Shown here one piece after another: positions 26,369 through 34,786 of a stretch of 64,000 bases of DNA; the first letter of the stretch is position 1; the number at the start of each line of letters is the position of its first letter. Under the pieces are notes generated by a model. That model was not told where the DNA came from. It searched no databases and saw only the letters and a list, made by a program, of their open reading frames with translations. A program made the translations under genes and the position numbers. This DNA is from Bacillota bacterium (lineage in GTDB: Bacteria; Bacillota; Clostridia; Lachnospirales; Bianqueaceae): contig JAFRUE010000007.1 of the NCBI GenBank assembly GCA_017441925.1, positions 62,001 through 126,000 of the forward strand, read 5' to 3'.

Positions 26369-28141
26369 ATGGTTTTCCCGAAACGATGGGGAGAAGGAAC
26401 TCCTTTTGTATTTTCCGGGCTGGAGGGAGAGGCACGTTATACGGGGCAGATGATCGGGACTCTTTTGCAGAACAGAAGAGGGATCTGCTTTACGTGTCGA
26501 TCTGACAATTGGACGCTGTACGCGGATGTTGAGAAGCTTGCATGGGATCTCGTCGTCTGTGATCAGTTGACGGGACATCTGGCGGAGCCTGGTATGCAAA
26601 CGGATGAGCCGGACCATTCTCAGGACAGCGACAGAGTCTGTTCGTTTGGCTTCTATGATGCCCATACGGTGATCGGCCGCGTCCCTCACGGGACTTTACG
26701 GTGTTGCAAGGCCGGGACAGAGACTGCCTTTACGGCGGAGACAATGGCAGCCTTTACGGATACCGATGGATCGTGGAAGGACGGCGATCTGGCGATCGAG
26801 ATCCGGACGGTCGATGATATGGATTATTTCCGGATGACCTACGATAAGGTTGCGGGGGACAGTACAGGACAGCCGCTGCCGGAGCAGGTGAGGGAGCTGG
26901 AGGTCAGGCATAAGGCCTTCTACGAAGGGCTTGCCTGCCCGTCCTTTAAGAACCCGGAAATGGAAGAGACCTTCTATAAGGCCTGTTCGGTGATGAAGGC
27001 GGGCTTCTATTCGCCGGAGGAGCCCTTTAGGCAGCGCTGGACGACGCCGGATAAAACGCCGCATCAGACGATGTTTCTGTGGGACAGCGTGTTCCATTCC
27101 TTCGGCAACCGGGTTTTCGGCACGGATATCGCAAAGGAAACGATCCTGTCCGTTCTCGATACAGAGTATCCGGATGGATTTATCCCGCATATGTCCGCGC
27201 CGGATCATCATTCGGAGGTGACACAGCCGCCGCTGCTTGCCTGGGGTGTCTGGGAACTGTATAAACGGACTGGAGAGAAGGACTGGCTGATCTCCTGTTA
27301 TCCGCGGCTCTCCGGATATCTGGATTGGAACATCAAGCACCGGATGTCTGCCAACGGCCTTTTTGTGTGGCATGTCAACCGGACCAGTCTGGAATGCAGA
27401 TGCGACGAGTCCGGCATGGATAACAATCCGCGATTTGATACGGAAGCGGATCTGGAGAGCATAGATTTTTCCTGCTATATGGCTCATGAGGCGGAGATGA
27501 TGGCCCATATCGCTGAGTTGGTACAGCCGCAGGACACGCTGAAATGGCAGACGCTGCGGGATCAGCTTACGGCACGGATCAGGGAACGGCTGTGGGATGA
27601 AGCGGACGGTCTGTTTTATGATCGGATCGCGCCGGACGGACCGCTGCGCAAGGTGAAGTCCATGGCATCTCTGCTGCCGTTGTGGGCAGGTATCTGTACG
27701 GAGAAGCAGGCGGACAGACTGGTCAGCCATATTGAAGATCCAGCTGATTTTGGTACGCCGATGCCGGTGCCAAGCGTCGCGGTATCCGACCCTGCTTACA
27801 GCAAGGACATGTGGCGCGGGCCCGTATGGCTGAACTATGACTATATGATCATTCGCGGCCTGCAGCGATACGGCAGGAAAGCACTGGCTGATCAGCTGAT
27901 CGTCCGCGTTCTGAAAGAGATCACCCGCTTGTATATGGAAGAGGGGATCCTGTACGAATTCTATGACGATCAGGCGAAGCTGTCCCCTTCGGTACTGCGC
28001 CGGAAGAGACCGCTCGGGTTTGTGGAAGCGGACGAAGACAAGATCCCCAAGGTCTATCCCTATGTCGTGATCCGCGATTACGGCTGGACGGCGGCGGTCT
28101 ATGCGGCTTTAGCGATGGAAAATCCGGAGCTTATCGGATAA
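26369..28141 (+). CDS. Clan GH-G-like alpha/alpha-barrel glycosidase
   Basis: A cytoplasmic protein of 590 residues. An N-terminal beta-rich domain (about 190 residues) precedes an (alpha/alpha)6 catalytic domain whose motifs resemble GH63/GH37-type glucosidases and trehalases: MFLWDSVFHSFGNRVF near residue 235, PDGFIPHM near 268, DMWRGPVWLNYDYM near 480 and LYEFYDDQ near 527. The Asp in LWDS and the C-terminal Glu are candidate general acid and base. It lies between the importer and the PL22 lyase, so it probably processes the imported oligosaccharide. The substrate is uncertain. It shares a fold class with the protein at 11903 but is not a close copy. Confidence 0.7.
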   Translation: MVFPKRWGEGTPFVFSGLEGEARYTGQMIGTLLQNRRGICFTCRSDNWTLYADVEKLAWDLVVCDQLTGHLAEPGMQTDEPDHSQDSDRVCSFGFYDAHTVIGRVPHGTLRCCKAGTETAFTAETMAAFTDTDGSWKDGDLAIEIRTVDDMDYFRMTYDKVAGDSTGQPLPEQVRELEVRHKAFYEGLACPSFKNPEMEETFYKACSVMKAGFYSPEEPFRQRWTTPDKTPHQTMFLWDSVFHSFGNRVFGTDIAKETILSVLDTEYPDGFIPHMSAPDHHSEVTQPPLLAWGVWELYKRTGEKDWLISCYPRLSGYLDWNIKHRMSANGLFVWHVNRTSLECRCDESGMDNNPRFDTEADLESIDFSCYMAHEAEMMAHIAELVQPQDTLKWQTLRDQLTARIRERLWDEADGLFYDRIAPDGPLRKVKSMASLLPLWAGICTEKQADRLVSHIEDPADFGTPMPVPSVAVSDPAYSKDMWRGPVWLNYDYMIIRGLQRYGRKALADQLIVRVLKEITRLYMEEGILYEFYDDQAKLSPSVLRRKRPLGFVEADEDKIPKVYPYVVIRDYGWTAAVYAALAMENPELIG

Positions 28142-28166
28142 ACCATACCAGAAAGGAGAGGGCGAC

Positions 28167-29327
28167 ATGGCGATCGGTAAGAAATGGGAATCAGAGAAGA
28201 CGGATTTCAAAGACGCTGTTACAGGTGTTCAGATGTCGCGTCTGACGACGTACAAATGCAATCATAATCATCTGTATTTTACGAATCCGGGATGGTATGA
28301 CAACGGAAAAAAGCTGATCATCTGCGGTGACCGGGACAACAGGACCAATCTTCTGTCTCTGGATCTGGATTCCTATGAGATCACGCAGGTGACGGATTTG
28401 CCGGAATACCCGCTTCCTTTTGAACATTGTCTGCATATCTCCTGTGTCGACGGCGTCCGGAATATGGCCTATCTGGTCTGCGGACGGGATTTTCTGGCGG
28501 TAGATCTGCATACCTTTATGACGAGGAAGCTGTGGACGTTGCCGGAAGGCTATATGAAGCATGTGTTGAGCTGTAGTCAGGATTCAGACTATCTGTATAC
28601 GTCCATTTATGAAGATCTGTCAGATCTGTTCCCGATCGATATTGAACGGGGATATATCGGGTTTAAGGAGATCTTTGAGCATCATCCGCTAAGCAAGATC
28701 ATCCGCATCCGGACGGACGGTACCGGCGCGGAATCGATCTGGGAGGAGCATAACTGGATCGGTCATGTGAACGTTGCGCCGCATAACGCGGATAAGATCA
28801 CCTTCTGTCATGAGGGCCCCTGGAACCTGATCGATCATCGGATCTGGGGCATGGATGTGCTAAGCGGTAAGATCTGGAAAATCCATCCCAGTGAGCCGGA
28901 CGAGACGATCGGCCACGAATACTGGTATGAGGATTCCGAGCATATCGGTTATCACGGAGCCCGGCAGGACGGCAGATCCTATCTCGGCAAGATCGGTTTC
29001 GACAATACAGGCAAGCAGGAGGCGGCCTTCTCCAATGCGACCGGGCATATCCATTCGCTGGATCAGAGTCTGATCGTCGGAGACGGAGGCATCCAGGGTT
29101 CCCGCTTCGTCAGTCTGTGGAAATGGGACGGACAGGAATACATCGGGCCGAAAGCCCTGTGCGAGCATTGCAGCTCCTCCAAGACGCAAAGGGAGCATGT
29201 GCATCCGCGACTTACGCCGGACGGGAAGAGCGTCCTGTTCACAAGTGACAGATCCGGATACGGCTCTGTTTATCTGGCACAGATCCCGGAATTTGAAACT
29301 CTTCCGGATCTGGGGGATGTGCTGTGA
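28167..29327 (+). CDS. ogl: Oligogalacturonide lyase, PL22 family
   Basis: A protein of 386 residues matching PL22 along its length: GKKWESEKTDFKDAVTGVQM at the start, HNHLYFTNPGWYDNGKKLI, HVNVAPHNADKITFCHEGPW and REHVHPRLTPDGKSVLFTSD. PL22 folds as a seven-bladed beta-propeller with Mn2+ held by His and Gln residues; several conserved His residues are visible. It has no signal peptide, so it acts in the cytoplasm on short unsaturated oligogalacturonides, giving 4-deoxy-5-threo-hexosulose uronate. It closes the importer/glycosidase operon and is the best clue that the whole locus handles pectin fragments. Confidence 0.88.
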   Translation: MAIGKKWESEKTDFKDAVTGVQMSRLTTYKCNHNHLYFTNPGWYDNGKKLIICGDRDNRTNLLSLDLDSYEITQVTDLPEYPLPFEHCLHISCVDGVRNMAYLVCGRDFLAVDLHTFMTRKLWTLPEGYMKHVLSCSQDSDYLYTSIYEDLSDLFPIDIERGYIGFKEIFEHHPLSKIIRIRTDGTGAESIWEEHNWIGHVNVAPHNADKITFCHEGPWNLIDHRIWGMDVLSGKIWKIHPSEPDETIGHEYWYEDSEHIGYHGARQDGRSYLGKIGFDNTGKQEAAFSNATGHIHSLDQSLIVGDGGIQGSRFVSLWKWDGQEYIGPKALCEHCSSSKTQREHVHPRLTPDGKSVLFTSDRSGYGSVYLAQIPEFETLPDLGDVL

Positions 29328-29352
29328 GAAGCTGAAATCGCTTTGACAAACT

Positions 29353-29396
29353 AAAAACACCGGGTCGCCTGTTGCTTGAGGCGATCCGGTGTTTTT
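29353..29396 (+). terminator. Strong terminator after the PL22 gene
   Basis: AAAAACACCGG-TCGCCT pairs with AGGCGA-CCGGTGTTTTT around a short loop, 26 bases after the stop codon. Confidence 0.9.
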
Positions 29397-29495
29397 GCCT
29401 ATATTGGAAGCTCTTTTGAATATAGGACAAGTGTCTGCAACCGTAACGGTCTGCCAGAACTGACCCTCTCGTTTATAAAACTATCCCTGTCAAAC

Positions 29496-29755
29496 AAAGC
29501 AGAAAAATCTGTGCTTTTGCCAAGATTTTCTGCTTGTTTCGCGAGGATAAGCAGAAAAACCTGCAATAATTCCAAGATTTTCTGCTTTTTCCACGGGGGC
29601 GAGCAGAAAAATCTGCATTTATCCTAGGATTTTCTGCTGTTTGCTATGGGACAAGCAGAAAAATCCATGCTTTTGCGGTGTTTTTCTGCTTATTGAATCA
29701 AACGATAGGCTTCAAAGCAGAAAAAACCACGAAACTTGTACGATTTTCTGCTTTT
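29496..29755. repeat. Five-unit array of 39-base palindromes, mostly 52-bp period
   Basis: Five imperfect palindromes with arms AGCAGAAAA and TTTTCTGCT occupy 29497-29535, 29549-29587, 29601-29638, 29653-29691 and about 29714-29755. The first four begin exactly 52 bases apart; the fifth is about 62 further on. The arms alternate in orientation about every 26 bases, while the loops and the 13-base gaps vary in sequence. The array lies in the 539-base region between the converging PL22 and aldolase genes, which otherwise holds only a terminator and a C-rich stretch. Possible roles are a multi-hairpin transcription barrier, a protein-binding array or a REP-like family. No gene is evident here. 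Confidence 0.85.
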
Positions 29756-29785
29756 CACTTCTGGGGTAACATCAGGGACGGATCT

Positions 29786-29856
29786 CTCCGGCTACTTTCC
29801 AGCCACCGCCCGGCCACTCCTGGCCATCCCCGGCTACTCCGGCCACTCCCGGCAAC
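29786..29856. repeat. Degenerate 10-12 bp C-rich repeats
   Basis: Repeated variants of CCGGCCACTCC and CCGGCTACTCC (about six copies) lie just beyond the 3' end of the aldolase gene. They are clearly different from the palindromic array next door. No function is evident. Confidence 0.55.
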
Positions 29857-29866
29857 AGAAACTGCC

Positions 29867-30754
29867 TTACAGCAGCTTCATATCCTCCAGGACCTTGCGG
29901 AGCTTGGCCTTTTCGTCCGGAGTCAGCTCTTGGATTGGATCCAGGCACTTGCCGACCGGGTATCCCTGCATCATCAGACCTTCCTTAATGACTTCGGGGA
30001 AAGTGCCCATGTTGCAGGCAAGACGCAGCGGTGCCAGTGTGAACTGGGCATCCAGAGCGCCTGCAAGATCACCGGCCTTGAACTTGTCGTAGATGTCGGC
30101 GGCGATGCGCGGGGCAACATTGGCGCAGGATGCGATCGCGCCGGCGGCACCGCAGCACAGACCTGCATAGATCAGAGTGTCGCGGCCGAGCAGTACGCTG
30201 AAGTGGTCGTTCCCGCGGGTCAGACGGATGTATTCCGCAGTGTTGGTGAAATCACCGGTGGAATCCTTGACGCCGACGATATTGGGGATCTCGGCGAGCT
30301 TGGCGACCGTTGCCGGAGCGACGTGCACGTTGGTCTTGGGTCTGTTATTGTAGATGATGACGGGGAGAGAGGTGTTCTCCGCGACGGTCTTATAGAACTG
30401 ATAGATCTCATCCTGTGTCTGGGACACGAACATCGGAGTCAGGACAGAAACCGCGTCGACGCCGGCTTCCTCAGCGACCTGTACTAGACGGACCGTGCCG
30501 CGGGTCGTGATATGGGTGGCTCCGCCGTAGACCGGGACCCGTCCCTTGACGGCGTCAAGCGTGACGGCAAAAATCTCGCGGACTTCGTCTTCGCTGACTG
30601 CGTAGAATTCGCCGGTGGTCCCGAGCGGGAATACACCATGGACGCCATCGCGGATCAGATGGTCTACCATTTCGCGGTAGACCGGTTCATTGAATTTACC
30701 TTCTTCGGTAAACGGAGTGATAATAGGCGGGATAATTCCGTAAGGCTTAATCAT
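29867..30754 (-). CDS. DapA-family aldolase, probable 5-keto-4-deoxyglucarate aldolase
   Basis: A protein of 295 residues of the dihydrodipicolinate synthase/N-acetylneuraminate lyase TIM-barrel family. GVFPLGTTGEFYAVS (the GxxGE pyruvate-binding motif) is near residue 41, the Tyr in IIYNNRPKT near 136 and the Schiff-base Lys in VGVKDSTGDF near 163. It is 13 bases downstream of garR and opposite garD, not among lysine genes, so I infer it splits 5-keto-4-deoxy-D-glucarate to pyruvate and tartronate semialdehyde. That step is done by the unrelated class II aldolase GarL in E. coli. A 2-keto-3-deoxygluconate aldolase or a dehydratase of the same fold is the alternative. Confidence 0.75.
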   Translation of the reverse strand: MIKPYGIIPPIITPFTEEGKFNEPVYREMVDHLIRDGVHGVFPLGTTGEFYAVSEDEVREIFAVTLDAVKGRVPVYGGATHITTRGTVRLVQVAEEAGVDAVSVLTPMFVSQTQDEIYQFYKTVAENTSLPVIIYNNRPKTNVHVAPATVAKLAEIPNIVGVKDSTGDFTNTAEYIRLTRGNDHFSVLLGRDTLIYAGLCCGAAGAIASCANVAPRIAADIYDKFKAGDLAGALDAQFTLAPLRLACNMGTFPEVIKEGLMMQGYPVGKCLDPIQELTPDEKAKLRKVLEDMKLL

Positions 30755-30767
30755 GTCGGTCTCCTTC

Positions 30768-31652
30768 TCAGCGCTTAACTGTTACGTTCGCGTTCTTCTC
30801 ATAGTAGTGCAGCATGCCGGAATGATCTTCTTTCTCATGTCCGTCAGCCTTGACTGCCTGCAGGATCTCCATCATTTGCGCGGTGATCGGAACCGGCGCG
30901 CTGACGGCATGTGCCGCGTTCAGAGCGTTGTTCAGATCCTTGATATGCAACTCGATGCGGAAGCCGGGCTTGAAGTTGCGGTCCATCATCATCGGAGCCT
31001 TGGCGTCCATAACGGTGGAGCCGGCCAGACCGCCGCGGATCGCCTGGTATACGCGCTCCGGATCAACACCGGCTTTGACGGAGAAAGTCAGAGCCTCAGC
31101 GACTGCCGCGATGTTGGAAGCTACAACGATCTGGTTTGCCAGCTTCGCAACGTTGCCTGCACCAAGCTCACCAACATAGACGACAGAGGCAGCCATATGG
31201 GACAGAAGCTCTTTATACTTGTCGAAAGTCTCTTCTTTGCCGCCGACCATGACGGAAAGTGTGCCGTCGATCGCCTTGGGTTCTCCGCCGGAAACAGGAG
31301 CATCCAGCATGTCGATGCCTTTCTCAGCGAGAGCAGCGCCGATCTTACGGGATTCTACGGGGTCGATGGAGCTCATGTCGATCAGAACTGTCCCTTCTTT
31401 GGCCTTGGCGATGATGCCGTCGTCAGAGAGAGCGACCTCGCGGACCTGAGGACTGTTGGGAACCATCGTGATGATGACATCGGATACAGCGGCGACTTCC
31501 GCTGTACTGAAAGCTTCCTGAGCGCCGCATTCCGCGACTTCGTGAGCCGCAGCCTGATTGCGGTCGTAAACGATCAGATCATAACCTGCTTTGACAAGAT
31601 TTTTGCTCATGGGCTTGCCCATGATTCCAAGTCCGATAAAACCGATTTTCAT
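30768..31652 (-). CDS. garR: 2-hydroxy-3-oxopropionate (tartronate semialdehyde) reductase
   Basis: A protein of 294 residues that aligns closely by eye with E. coli GarR, including KIGFIGLGIMGKPMSKNL at the N-terminus, VIITMVPNSPQV, IDMLDAPVSGGEPKAIDG, the catalytic Lys region AGNVAKLANQ and AIRGGLAGSTVMDAKAPM. It reduces tartronate semialdehyde to D-glycerate with NAD(P)H. It is the first gene of a two-gene minus-strand unit with the DapA-family aldolase, read from its own promoter and divergent from garD. The glycerate kinase expected as the next step is not in the window. Confidence 0.93.
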   Translation of the reverse strand: MKIGFIGLGIMGKPMSKNLVKAGYDLIVYDRNQAAAHEVAECGAQEAFSTAEVAAVSDVIITMVPNSPQVREVALSDDGIIAKAKEGTVLIDMSSIDPVESRKIGAALAEKGIDMLDAPVSGGEPKAIDGTLSVMVGGKEETFDKYKELLSHMAASVVYVGELGAGNVAKLANQIVVASNIAAVAEALTFSVKAGVDPERVYQAIRGGLAGSTVMDAKAPMMMDRNFKPGFRIELHIKDLNNALNAAHAVSAPVPITAQMMEILQAVKADGHEKEDHSGMLHYYEKNANVTVKR

Positions 31653-31690
31653 AGGATAGATTCCTTCCTTTCTGTTTCAGTACTGATGCT

Positions 31691-31719
31691 ATTATAGAAG
31701 ATTTATGGGCCGATTTCAA
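31691..31719 (-). promoter_or_regulatory. garR-aldolase promoter
   Basis: TTGAAA, a 17-base spacer and TATAAT on the minus strand, about 40 bases ahead of the garR start. Confidence 0.85.
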
Positions 31720-31727
31720 GTCTTATC

Positions 31728-31756
31728 TTGTTTTTATCCGCAGTTTCGGGTATAAT
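31728..31756 (+). promoter_or_regulatory. garD promoter
   Basis: TTGTTT, a 17-base spacer and TATAAT. The -35 elements of the divergent garD and garR promoters are only eight bases apart, so one regulator bound here could control both. Confidence 0.85.
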
Positions 31757-31801
31757 GTACAAAATGCCTTATTATATTCAGACGAAGCAGAGGTGCTATA
31801 T

Positions 31802-33310
31802 ATGACAGAGCCTTTATATATCCGGATCAAGCCGGAAGACAATGTTGCGATCGCAGTACACAAGATAGCGGCCGGTACTGAGATCATGCCCGGTATCGTG
31901 ACAAGAGAAGAGATCCCCCAGGCACATAAGATCGCGCTTGCGGATATCCCAAAGGGCGGAGCGATCGTCCGTTACGGCGTCGTTCTCGGCTACGCGCTGC
32001 AGGACATTGCCTGCGGCGGATGGATCAATGAGCATATGCTGGAGCTACCGGAGCCGCCGGATGTCGATCATATGGAATTCGGTACGAATATCCGGACGGA
32101 TCTGCCGAAGCCTGAGCGTACGACCTGGATGGGCTACCGCAATGCGGAGGGCTATGCCGGTACGCGGAATTATCTTGGAATCGTTACGACCGTACAGTGT
32201 GTCGAGGGCGTTGTGAATGTTGCGGCGGATCGTATCCGCAGAGATATTCTGCCCAAGTATCCGAATGTGGATGATATCGTTGTGATCAACCACGCGTACG
32301 GATGCGGCGTCGCGATCAACGCGCCGGAGGCCAAGGTGCCGATCCGCGCGCTGACCAATATCTGTAAGCATCCGAATTTCGGCGGAGAGCTGATGGTCAT
32401 AAGCCTTGGCTGTGAGAAGCTGCAGCCGGAGATGATCACGGACCGTACGGATGCGGATCATCTGATCGTCCTGCAGAATTACAAGGGCTTTGAGAATATG
32501 GTCCGGGCGATCCTGGACATGGCGGATAAGAAGCTGGCGAAACTGAACGAACGCCGCAGGGAAGAGCTTCCGCTTTCCGATCTTCTGATCGGCATGCAGT
32601 GCGGCGGCAGTGATGCTTTCTCCGGCGTGACGGCCAATCCTTCCGCGGGTTACGCATCGGATATGCTGGTCGCGGGCGGAGCAACGGTCATGTTCTCCGA
32701 AGTGACGGAAGTGCGCGACGGTGTCCATCTGCTGGCGGAGCGCTGCGTAAGCAAAGAAGTCTGTGACAGACTGTCCGAAGAGATGAAATGGTACGATAAT
32801 TATCTGGCGGAAGGTCAGGTGGACAGAAGCGCGAATCCGACGCCCGGCAACAAGAAGGGCGGACTTTCCAATATTATTGAAAAAGCTATGGGCTCGATCG
32901 CCAAATCCGGAACGGCACCGATCGTCGAGGTGCTTTCTCCGGCCGAGCGTCCGTCCAGAAAGGGACTGATCTATGCGGCGACGCCGGCGAGCGACATCGT
33001 TTGCGGACCGTCGCAGCTTGCTTCCGGCATTACACTGCAGGTCTTTATGACAGGACGCGGCACGCCTTACGGAATGGCAGCGGCGCCGGTCATCAAGGTC
33101 TGCTCGAGGACGGATATGAAGGAACTCTGGCCGGATCTGATCGATGTCAACTGCGGAACGATCGCGGAAGGCAAGCAGACGCTGGAGGAGAAAGGAACAG
33201 AGCTTTTCAACTGCATCCTCGATACTGCGGAGGGCAAGTACAAACCGTACGCAGAGAGCTATAAGCTGAACAACTACATGTGCTTCTTCAATCCGGCACC
33301 GATTACGTAA
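31802..33310 (+). CDS. garD: Galactarate dehydratase
   Basis: A protein of 502 residues that aligns closely by eye with E. coli GarD. Matching landmarks include the N-terminal SAF domain with DIPKGGAIVRYG, then YGCGVAINAPEAKVPIR, MQCGGSDAFSGVTANPS, SANPTPGNKKGGL and the C-terminal FNPAPIT. It dehydrates galactarate (meso) to 5-keto-4-deoxy-D-glucarate. With the divergent aldolase and GarR it makes a complete route to pyruvate and glycerate. I chose ATG 31802, after AGAGGTG. Only 18 bases separate it from the next gene, so its transcript may read on into the cell-division cluster. Confidence 0.93.
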   Translation: MTEPLYIRIKPEDNVAIAVHKIAAGTEIMPGIVTREEIPQAHKIALADIPKGGAIVRYGVVLGYALQDIACGGWINEHMLELPEPPDVDHMEFGTNIRTDLPKPERTTWMGYRNAEGYAGTRNYLGIVTTVQCVEGVVNVAADRIRRDILPKYPNVDDIVVINHAYGCGVAINAPEAKVPIRALTNICKHPNFGGELMVISLGCEKLQPEMITDRTDADHLIVLQNYKGFENMVRAILDMADKKLAKLNERRREELPLSDLLIGMQCGGSDAFSGVTANPSAGYASDMLVAGGATVMFSEVTEVRDGVHLLAERCVSKEVCDRLSEEMKWYDNYLAEGQVDRSANPTPGNKKGGLSNIIEKAMGSIAKSGTAPIVEVLSPAERPSRKGLIYAATPASDIVCGPSQLASGITLQVFMTGRGTPYGMAAAPVIKVCSRTDMKELWPDLIDVNCGTIAEGKQTLEEKGTELFNCILDTAEGKYKPYAESYKLNNYMCFFNPAPIT

Positions 33311-33328
33311 ACCCGGGAGGCAGATCCA

Positions 33329-34723
33329 TTGAGCAGAAAAAACAATAAAAGGTCTTCCGGAAATCTGGGCTACCGCCTCATGTACATCATCATCCTTGCG
33401 ATCTTCGTATATGTCGGGGTGCAGTCCTTCTTTCTGGCAAGATCGGATAAAACAACATATATAACGGCTGAGAGCGGCAGTCTGCAGAACATTCTGGAAT
33501 ATACCGGCGTCATCACGCGCGAGGAGCAGCTGATCCAGTCGTCGGCGTCCGGTGCCTGTGAATATCTGTACCCGGCAAGCCGTCATGTTTCCAAGGGGAC
33601 GGTAGTCTGTTCCATACTGGATCCGGACTACGGCACGCTTCTCAAGGAGAAGGTCAGCGAGCTGTATCAGGAGATGCTGCGCGAAGCCGGCACCGGTGAA
33701 TATGCCGATGAGTTTACCAAGCTGAACGAGACAGTCGTTTCTGAACTGACCGGATATACAGTCGGGAAGAGCGGCTCTTCCATGGGCCAGCTCTATGAGC
33801 TTAAGGCCGGCGTACAGCGGACGCTCGGCGAGCGCGAGAACATTTTCATGATGTCCCAGAACGAGCAGGTCAAAGCGCTGCTCGCGGAACAGGGCATTTA
33901 TGAGAAAAAGATGGACGATGACAGCGTAGAGATCAGCGTTCCTTTTGCCGGCATGATCTGCTATACGTATGACGGTTACGAGGGATGGACAGTCGATCAG
34001 GTAACGCAGACTTTCGCGGAGAATTATACGGGCGGATATGAGACGATCGCGTCCAATCTGCAGAAGGTCGCGAACGGAGATCCGCTGTACCGCCTGATCA
34101 CCGGCGAGAGCTGGCAGATCACATTCTTTGCGAAAGAATCGGATAGCCGTGAATGGGAAGAAGGGGACAGTGTTTCGTTCTATATCGGAACGAAAGAAGT
34201 CACCGGGACGGTCAGTTCGGCAACATCATCGGCCGGAGGGCTCAAGGTCACGATCCGAATGGATTCCTGGCTGGAAGAATACGCGAACACCCGGCTTGTC
34301 ACGGTCCGTTTCATCCGCGGCGGAGAGACAGGGATCAAGATCCCGCTTTCCTGCATCCGGACGCAGACTTATTACAGAATACCGGAATCCTACCGCTATA
34401 AGTCGGGAGACCGGTCCGGGATCATGGTAAGGACCGGCAGCGGGGACAGTTTCTATCCTGTATCTTTCGCAATGGAAGAGACCGGTGATGACGGAGAAAC
34501 ATATCTGTATCTCCGCCTGCCGGAAGGCGTTGCGGAAGGCGCCAAGATCCTGCAGCGCGGGACGACTTCGACGATTCCGTTAAGCGACGCGAGAGAACTC
34601 TCTTACGTCTGCACGGTGAACGGCGGCTATCAGGAGGAAAAAGTCGTACGGATCCTGTCGCAGTCGGATGCATACGCGGTCGTGGAAGGCATCAAACTGT
34701 ACGACAGAGTACTGGTTCCGTAA
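33329..34723 (+). CDS. HlyD-like membrane-anchored protein of the sepF cluster
   Basis: A protein of 464 residues with one N-terminal transmembrane segment (residues 18-38) and an extracellular part with HlyD/biotinyl-lipoyl-like half-motifs (ITAESGSLQNILEYTGVI, then beta-rich domains). Similar proteins occur immediately upstream of sepF in many Clostridia, where they are labelled HlyD-family or left hypothetical; a role in cell-envelope assembly or division is plausible but not shown. The start is TTG after CGGGAGG. The gene follows garD by 18 bases without a terminator. Confidence 0.7.
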   Translation: MSRKNNKRSSGNLGYRLMYIIILAIFVYVGVQSFFLARSDKTTYITAESGSLQNILEYTGVITREEQLIQSSASGACEYLYPASRHVSKGTVVCSILDPDYGTLLKEKVSELYQEMLREAGTGEYADEFTKLNETVVSELTGYTVGKSGSSMGQLYELKAGVQRTLGERENIFMMSQNEQVKALLAEQGIYEKKMDDDSVEISVPFAGMICYTYDGYEGWTVDQVTQTFAENYTGGYETIASNLQKVANGDPLYRLITGESWQITFFAKESDSREWEEGDSVSFYIGTKEVTGTVSSATSSAGGLKVTIRMDSWLEEYANTRLVTVRFIRGGETGIKIPLSCIRTQTYYRIPESYRYKSGDRSGIMVRTGSGDSFYPVSFAMEETGDDGETYLYLRLPEGVAEGAKILQRGTTSTIPLSDARELSYVCTVNGGYQEEKVVRILSQSDAYAVVEGIKLYDRVLVP

Positions 34724-34726
34724 CAT

Positions 34727-34756
34727 TTGAAAAAAGATTGGAACATTGCATAATAA
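34727..34756 (+). promoter_or_regulatory. Possible sepF promoter
   Basis: TTGAAA followed by CATAAT (16-base spacer) or TAATAA (18-base spacer), about 30 bases before the sepF start. It would give sepF a transcript independent of garD. Confidence 0.4.
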
Positions 34757-34786
34757 ATCGACATTGTGAGGAGAAAGGATCAGAAA

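Noticed and set aside
29496-29755. Possible CRISPR array
   Set aside because: The units are palindromes with variable loops and 13-base gaps, arms alternate in orientation and no cas gene is present. This does not fit direct repeats with 26-40 base spacers.
29376-30487. Open frames across the palindrome array and opposite the aldolase gene
   Set aside because: No ribosome sites and no protein-like composition; they arise from the repeats or from the antisense of a clear DapA-family gene.
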